A stretch of DNA of 64,000 bases from Sphingomonas sp. PP-CC-1A-547 (GTDB taxonomy: Bacteria; Pseudomonadota; Alphaproteobacteria; Sphingomonadales; Sphingomonadaceae): contig NZ_RAPZ01000010.1 in the NCBI RefSeq assembly GCF_003610375.1, forward strand, positions 34,062 through 98,061. Reading direction: 5' to 3'. Under the pieces are notes generated by a model. That model was not told where the DNA came from. It searched no databases and was given only the letters and a program-made list of their open reading frames with translations. Positions 59,767-64,000 of this stretch are shown here, piece by piece. The translations under genes were made by a program, and so were the position numbers. Position 1 is the first letter of the stretch, and every line of letters begins with the position of its first letter.

Positions 59767-61002
59767 TTGGTCAAGCATCATATCGCGCTGGGGTTAGCGA
59801 AAGCCCATTCGACCGCCGACACCTCCCGCATCGGGAGCGGCATCGACATCGCTAAAGGGCGCCCGGTCAATCCGGTCACGCTCGTTCGTCCGCACGCTGC
59901 TGCGCGCGCCGCTCGGTTCTTCGTCGAGAAGTTCCCGGGTCGCTCGATGTATGCGGTGAAGGCGAACCCGTCTCCCGAACTCCTGCAGATCCTGTGGGAC
60001 AATGGCATCACGCATTACGACGTGGCGTCGATCGCCGAAGTGCGCCTGGTCGCACGGACGCTTCCCGGGGCTACGCTGTGCTTCATGCACCCCGTGAAGG
60101 CCGAGGAAGCGATCGCCGAGGCGTATTTCACGCACGGCGTCCGCACCTTCAGCCTCGACAGCCTGGAAGAGCTCGACAAGGTCGTTCGCGCCACGAAAGC
60201 CGCCACCGATTTGACGCTCTGCGTTCGGTTGCGCGTGTCTTCCGAGCATTCGAAGCTGTCGCTGGCGTCGAAGTTCGGTGCGGCACCGCATGAAGCTAAG
60301 GAGCTGCTGTTCGCCGCTCGCCAGGCTGCGGACGCACTCGGCATCTGCTTCCATGTCGGTTCGCAGGCGATGACCCCAGAGGCCTATTCGAACGCGATGG
60401 AGCGCGTCCGTGCGGCGATCGTCGAAGCGGCGGTCACGGTCGACGTCATCGACGTCGGCGGCGGCTTCCCGTCGTCGTATCCCGGCATGGAGCCCCCGCC
60501 GCTCGAGCATTTCTTCGAGACGATCCACCGTGCGTTCGAATCGCTGCCCGTCAGCTATTCGTCCGAGCTGTGGTGCGAGCCGGGCCGGGCATTGTGTGCG
60601 GAATACTCGTCGATCATCGTGCGCGTCGAAAAGCGCCGCGGGACCGAGCTGTATATCAACGACGGTGCGTATGGCGCGCTGTTCGATGCGGCGCATATCG
60701 GCTGGCGTTTCCCGACCGAGCTGCTCCGCGAGCCGGACAGCCGTGCGAAGGACATGGAGTTCAGCTTCTATGGTCCGACGTGCGACGACATGGATTACAT
60801 GGTCGGCCCGTTCATGCTGCCCGCGGACACGCAGGCGGGTGATTACATCGAGATCGGCATGCTCGGCGCGTACGGCTCGGCGATGCGGACCGCGTTCAAC
60901 GGGTTCGGATCGGACGAGACGGTGATCGTCACCGACGAGCCGATGGTCTCGCTGTATGACGAACGGTTCCAGGACCTCGCGTCGAACGTCGTCAAGCTGT
61001 AA
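59767..61002 (+). CDS. Ornithine/lysine decarboxylase, fold III
   Basis: A 411-residue alanine-racemase-fold decarboxylase. The start at TTG 59767 has GGAGGT 9 nt upstream. K65 in YAVKANPSPELL binds PLP; HVGSQAM, GGGFPSSYPGM and WCEPGRALCAEY bind cofactor phosphate and ring. The C-terminal active-site Cys-Asp is FYGPTCDDMDYM, the ornithine/lysine decarboxylase pattern. It should make putrescine (or cadaverine). The deoxyhypusine synthase-like gene follows on the same strand after one palindromic element, so both are probably polyamine genes. Confidence 0.93.
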   Translation: MVKHHIALGLAKAHSTADTSRIGSGIDIAKGRPVNPVTLVRPHAAARAARFFVEKFPGRSMYAVKANPSPELLQILWDNGITHYDVASIAEVRLVARTLPGATLCFMHPVKAEEAIAEAYFTHGVRTFSLDSLEELDKVVRATKAATDLTLCVRLRVSSEHSKLSLASKFGAAPHEAKELLFAARQAADALGICFHVGSQAMTPEAYSNAMERVRAAIVEAAVTVDVIDVGGGFPSSYPGMEPPPLEHFFETIHRAFESLPVSYSSELWCEPGRALCAEYSSIIVRVEKRRGTELYINDGAYGALFDAAHIGWRFPTELLREPDSRAKDMEFSFYGPTCDDMDYMVGPFMLPADTQAGDYIEIGMLGAYGSAMRTAFNGFGSDETVIVTDEPMVSLYDERFQDLASNVVKL

Positions 61003-61026
61003 CCAACTTCTAGTACCGCGCCCTTC

Positions 61027-61134
61027 TTCCTCCCCTCCCGTTTACGGGAGGGGTCGGGGGAGGGCTTGTTCGCGAGCGTGGCGTTCGCGGATATTTCAGT
61101 CCCTCCCCTAACCCCTCCCGCAAGCGGAAGGGGG
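61027..61134. repeat. Palindromic repeat, family C
   Basis: TCCTCCCCTCCCGTTTACGGGAGGGG... pairs with CCCCTAACCCCTCCCGCAAGCGGAAGGGGG. It contains the GCGAGCGTGGCGTTCGCG core found in shorter form at 31435-31545. Its last arm supplies GGAAGGGGG, a good ribosome site for ATG 61139. Confidence 0.85.
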
Positions 61135-61150
61135 ATTTATGGAGCATGTT

Positions 61151-62206
61151 ATGACCGAAGACACCCGCATCGACGCGCAGCGCAAGGCGGAACTCCTTTC
61201 GACCACCGTCGAGCATATCGACATCACCAGCTTCGACGCGCGGCCGATCGTCGACGCGATGAAGAAGATGTCGTTCACCAGCCGCGATCTCGGCCGTGCG
61301 ACCGACATCTACAACCAGATGCTGGCCGACAAGGACTGCACGATCTTCCTCGTGATCGCAGGCTCGACGAGCGCCGGCGGCTGCATGGACCTGTATGCCG
61401 AGCTGCTGCGCAACAACATGATCGACGGCATCGTCGCGACGGGCGCGACGATCGTCGACATGGATTTCTTCGAGGGCCTCGGCCACAAGCATTACCAGGC
61501 GCTCGAAGTGCCGCACGACGACGTGCTGCGCTCGCTCATGATCGACCGGATCTACGACACCTATATCGACGAGGAAGAGCTCCAGCACGTCGACCACACG
61601 ATCTTCGAGATCGCCGAGACGCTCGAGCCGCGCGCCTATTCGAGCCGCGAGTTCATCCGCGAGATGGGCAAGTATCTCGTCGAGCACGGCAAGAAGGAGA
61701 ACAGCCTCGTCAAGCTCGCTTACGAGCATGACGTGCCGATCTTCTGCCCGGCGTTCGTCGACTCGTCGGCAGGCTTCGGCCTGGTCAAGCATCAGGTCGA
61801 CGCGGTGAAGGCGGGCAAGCCGTACATGGTCCTCGATGCGATCGCCGACTTCCGCGAACTCACCGAGATCAAGATCAAGGCGGGCACCACCGGTCTGCTG
61901 ATGATCGGCGGCGGCGTGCCGAAGAACTTCATCCAGGACACCGTCGTCTGTGCCGAGATCCTCGGTCACGACGACGTCCAGGTGCACAAGTATGCGGTGC
62001 AGATCACCGTCGCCGACGTGCGCGACGGTGCGTGCTCGTCCTCGACGCTGCAGGAAGCGGCATCGTGGGGCAAGGTCAACACGGGCATCGAGCAGATGGT
62101 GTTCGCGGAGGCCGGTTCGGTCATGCCGCTGCTGGCGTCGGACGCCTATCATCGTGGGCTTTGGAAGGACCGTCCGGTCCGCAAGTGGGGCTCGAGCTTT
62201 GACTAA
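61151..62206 (+). CDS. Deoxyhypusine synthase-like protein, probable homospermidine synthase
   Basis: A 351-residue member of the deoxyhypusine synthase family. FLVIAGSTSAGGCMDLYAELLRNNMIDGIVATGATIVDMDFFEGLGHKHY and IFCPAFVDSSAGFG match NAD and substrate regions; the catalytic Lys is K308 in AASWGKVN. Deoxyhypusine synthase moves an aminobutyl group from spermidine to a lysine of eIF5A, which bacteria lack. The preceding decarboxylase supplies putrescine, so homospermidine formation is the likely role. ATG 61151 follows GGAG; ATG 61139 is an alternative. Confidence 0.88.
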   Translation: MTEDTRIDAQRKAELLSTTVEHIDITSFDARPIVDAMKKMSFTSRDLGRATDIYNQMLADKDCTIFLVIAGSTSAGGCMDLYAELLRNNMIDGIVATGATIVDMDFFEGLGHKHYQALEVPHDDVLRSLMIDRIYDTYIDEEELQHVDHTIFEIAETLEPRAYSSREFIREMGKYLVEHGKKENSLVKLAYEHDVPIFCPAFVDSSAGFGLVKHQVDAVKAGKPYMVLDAIADFRELTEIKIKAGTTGLLMIGGGVPKNFIQDTVVCAEILGHDDVQVHKYAVQITVADVRDGACSSSTLQEAASWGKVNTGIEQMVFAEAGSVMPLLASDAYHRGLWKDRPVRKWGSSFD

Positions 62207-62220
62207 GGCCTGAACTTTTC

Positions 62221-62345
62221 GATCCTCCCCCGCAAGGGGTGAGGTGGCAGGCGCTTGCCTGACGGAGGGGGAGGACGCGGCGCCAACGTTATCGCCGCCG
62301 CCCCCTCCGTCGCTTCGCGACACCTCCCCCTAGCGGGGGAGGATT
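62221..62345. repeat. Nested inverted repeat, family A
   Basis: GATCCTCCCCCGC and GCGGGGGAGGAT form the outer arms; GACGGAGGGGGAGG pairs with its complement CCCCTCCGTC inside. The inner motif is the same as in the family A element at 22376-22505. It lies between the deoxyhypusine synthase-like gene and the following terminator hairpin. Confidence 0.88.
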
Positions 62346-62380
62346 AGGGATACCGTTGCCCCTTCCGGGCAATTGATGCA

Positions 62381-62411
62381 GCCTCCTCCGGATAACCGGG
62401 GGAGGCTTTTT
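62381..62411 (+). terminator. Intrinsic terminator-like hairpin overlapping a ribosome site
   Basis: GCCTCC-T-CCGG, loop ATAA, CCGG-G-GGAGGC makes an 11-bp stem with one T.G pair, followed by TTTTTC. It is a good Rho-independent terminator for the upstream polyamine genes. The 3' arm contains GGGGAGG, 7 nt before the ATG of the MAPEG gene. Confidence 0.8.
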
Positions 62412-62412
62412 C

Positions 62413-62838
62413 ATGCATAGCGAGATCCTGCGACCGATGGTCGTCCTGATCGCGTGGACGCTCGTGATGCTGGGCTGGACGCTTGCGACGCGGTTGCCGG
62501 CGATGAAGGCGGCCGGCGTCGATATGGGCAAGCTCGTCGGCACCAAGGCGTCCGACGCGGATCGATCGCTGCCTCCGCAGGTGCAATGGAAGGCGCACAA
62601 CTACAACCACCTGATGGAGCAGCCGACGCTGTTCTACGCTGTTTGCGCCGTTATCGCGCTCAGCGGCACGGGCAACGGCGTCAATGCCTGGATCGCCTGG
62701 GCCTATGTCGGGCTACGGATCGCGCACAGCCTCGTCCAGGCAACCAGCAACCGCGTCAGGGCACGCTTTCTCTTCTTCACGCTGTCGAGCCTGATGCTCG
62801 TCGCACTCACGCTGCATGCCGCGCTCGCCGTGTTTTGA
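62413..62838 (+). CDS. MAPEG family membrane protein
   Basis: A 141-residue protein with four membrane helices: MVVLIAWTLVMLGWTLAT, LFYAVCAVIALSGTGNG, WIAWAYVGLRIAHSLVQA and FTLSSLMLVALTLHAALAVF. RIAHSLVQATSNRVRARF is the MAPEG signature region. MAPEG proteins include microsomal glutathione transferases and eicosanoid enzymes; bacterial members are mostly uncharacterised. Its ribosome site lies in the 3' arm of a terminator-like hairpin. Confidence 0.9.
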   Translation: MHSEILRPMVVLIAWTLVMLGWTLATRLPAMKAAGVDMGKLVGTKASDADRSLPPQVQWKAHNYNHLMEQPTLFYAVCAVIALSGTGNGVNAWIAWAYVGLRIAHSLVQATSNRVRARFLFFTLSSLMLVALTLHAALAVF

Positions 62839-62912
62839 GAAAGCCCGCGAATAATCGCCGCTCGCGGCGCCGGCCCCTCCCCGAACGCGATCCGATCGTC
62901 TAGGATTTCGCC

Positions 62913-63917
62913 ATGACCTTCGATCGCCGTTCGCTGCTCACCCTCCCCCTTGCCGCCGGGCTGGCGCTTCCTGCATTCGCGCGGAGCGGTGCGCAGTTCA
63001 CTGCTGCTCAGCCTCACGCTACGGACGTGCCGATGTGGCCGCCCGCAGAACGGTTCGCGCTATGGCCAGGTATTCCACCAGGCGCGCCGAACCCGCTGCC
63101 GGTCCCGCAGCCGCGGATGCCGCGCTACCCCGATGGGTATCGCGATTTCCAGATGCGCGGCGTGGTGCGGCCCGAGGTCGGCGTCTTCCGCCCTGCTCGG
63201 CCCGACGGTCGCGCGGTGCTGATCGTTCCCGGCGGCGGCTATTCGATCACCTCGCTCCGCAACGAGGGAATCGATGTCGCGCGCGTCCTGAACGCGTTCG
63301 GGATCACCGCGTTCGTGCTGAGCTACCGGCTGCCCGGCGAAGGCTGGGCCGATCGCGCAGACGTCCCGCTCGCCGACGCACAGCGCGCGATGCGGCTGAT
63401 CCGTGCCAATGCGCGCGCCTACAGGATCAGGGCGGAGAAGCTCGGCGTGCTTGGTTTCTCGGCCGGCGGGCACCTTGCCGGGTCCGTGGCGGTGCTGCAC
63501 GAGTTCAAGGCGGATCGTCCGGTCGATGCCGCCGACCGGCACTCTGCGCGTCCTGCCTGGGCGGGGCTCATGTACGCGGTCTCGAACATGGATCCGGGTC
63601 GTAGTCACGGCGGATCGCGCGCGAATCTGCTCGGTCCTGATCCGCTGCCTGCGGTCCAGGCGCGCTATGCGATCGACCGACAGTTGAAGGCTGGCGACCC
63701 GCCACTGTTCCTCGTGCATGCCGAGGACGACAACACGGTCCCGGTTGCCAACAGCGTCGATACGCTCGCCGCCGCGCGCCGCGCCGGCATCCCCGCCGAG
63801 GCGCATTTCCTCCAGCATGGCGGGCACGGCTTCGGCACGCGCCTATCGCCGCGTTCACCGGGGTCGTTGTGGCCGCAATTGTTCGATCGCTGGATGGGCG
63901 AACTGGTCGCTGGCTGA
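62913..63917 (+). CDS. Exported alpha/beta hydrolase (Tat signal)
   Basis: A 334-residue esterase-like protein. The twin-arginine signal is FDRRSLLTLPLAAGLALPAFA. The mature domain has VLIVPGGGYSITSLRNEG (HGG-like oxyanion hole), the nucleophile elbow GVLGFSAGGHLAG, Asp in LFLVHAEDDNTVPV and His in HGGHGFG. It resembles acetyl-xylan or prolyl-oligopeptidase-type esterases of the BD-FAE group. No neighbouring polysaccharide genes are in view. It is transcribed alone. Confidence 0.9.
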   Translation: MTFDRRSLLTLPLAAGLALPAFARSGAQFTAAQPHATDVPMWPPAERFALWPGIPPGAPNPLPVPQPRMPRYPDGYRDFQMRGVVRPEVGVFRPARPDGRAVLIVPGGGYSITSLRNEGIDVARVLNAFGITAFVLSYRLPGEGWADRADVPLADAQRAMRLIRANARAYRIRAEKLGVLGFSAGGHLAGSVAVLHEFKADRPVDAADRHSARPAWAGLMYAVSNMDPGRSHGGSRANLLGPDPLPAVQARYAIDRQLKAGDPPLFLVHAEDDNTVPVANSVDTLAAARRAGIPAEAHFLQHGGHGFGTRLSPRSPGSLWPQLFDRWMGELVAG

Positions 63918-63987
63918 CCATGGTCGGTCAGCATAACGGACCTATCCGTCCTCACTGACGTTTGTCCTGAAAGATCAGGAGAGCGCG

Positions 63988-64000
63988 ATGACTAGTCCGC
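63988..64000 (+). CDS. Start of a further gene (runs off the right edge)
   Basis: AGGAG lies 7 nt before the ATG at 63988, and four codons (MTSP) are inside the window. The ribosome site is strong and the position, 70 bp after the hydrolase stop, suits a new gene. The product cannot be told. Confidence 0.45.

Noticed and set aside
22376..62345. CRISPR arrays or tandem repeats among the palindromic elements
   Set aside because: The elements are single dispersed inverted repeats without regular spacers or neighbouring cas genes.

Overview
The window reads as a chromosomal segment of a high-GC alphaproteobacterium, most likely a Sphingomonas-type sphingomonad. The evidence is the mix of families typical of that group (DUF1178, DUF2849, DUF934, UPF0262, a ChpT-like phosphotransferase, TamA/TamB), the siroheme/sulfite reductase gene order, a candidate CtrA box, and many copies of GC-rich palindromic repeats between genes. 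I see no prophage, transposase, integrase or CRISPR array. The gene content is mostly core and coding density is high, with many ATGA or GTGA stop/start overlaps that indicate translational coupling.

Layout, left to right. 1-4.4 kb: end of an acyl-CoA dehydrogenase-like gene, two small unknown genes, tRNA-Ser(TGA), an operon comF-grxC-nitrilase-DUF1178, and an NDUFAF5-like methyltransferase. 4.4-9.1 kb: a signalling operon of an EAL phosphodiesterase, a TPR hybrid histidine kinase and a single-domain receiver, with a CtrA-like box and a possible 17-residue ORF in its upstream gap. 9.1-18.6 kb: a Baeyer-Villiger-type monooxygenase, tamA-tamB, and a prepilin peptidase group. 18.7-33 kb: mixed metabolism (thiolase, 2-hydroxyacid dehydrogenase, LysE exporter, nitronate monooxygenase, glycosyltransferase, GH130, SDR, hydrolase, SelO, AstD-like dehydrogenase). 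33.1-37 kb: an assimilatory sulfate reduction operon (cobA, DUF2849, cysI, DUF934, cysH). 37-41 kb: dnaB, UPF0262, a GH25-like protein, cytidine deaminase and an HPP membrane protein. 41.2-47 kb: chemotaxis operon cheA-W-Y-B-R with a ChpT-like gene upstream. 47-54.4 kb: JAMM peptidase, rluD, rpoH, an amine-oxidase-like flavoprotein carrying an in-frame palindromic repeat, mtgA, ybaB, dnaX and the SRP RNA. 54.4-59.6 kb: two small secreted Arg-rich proteins, ferredoxin plus two tandem cysteine desulfurases, a hydrolase and a threonine dehydratase-like enzyme. 59.8-62.2 kb: an ornithine/lysine decarboxylase followed by a deoxyhypusine synthase-like protein, a probable homospermidine route. 62.4-64 kb: a MAPEG protein, a Tat-exported hydrolase and the first codons of another gene.

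The observations I would follow first are the decarboxylase/deoxyhypusine-synthase-like pair in an organism type that should have no eIF5A; a 55-bp palindromic repeat translated inside a flavoprotein gene; a 29-bp perfect nested inverted repeat and its relatives; a GH25-fold protein lacking the catalytic glutamate; a pair of small secreted proteins sharing a C-x12-C tail; and a terminator-like hairpin whose 3' arm is also the Shine-Dalgarno sequence of the next gene. All functional calls come from reading motifs and gene order; no database search was run.
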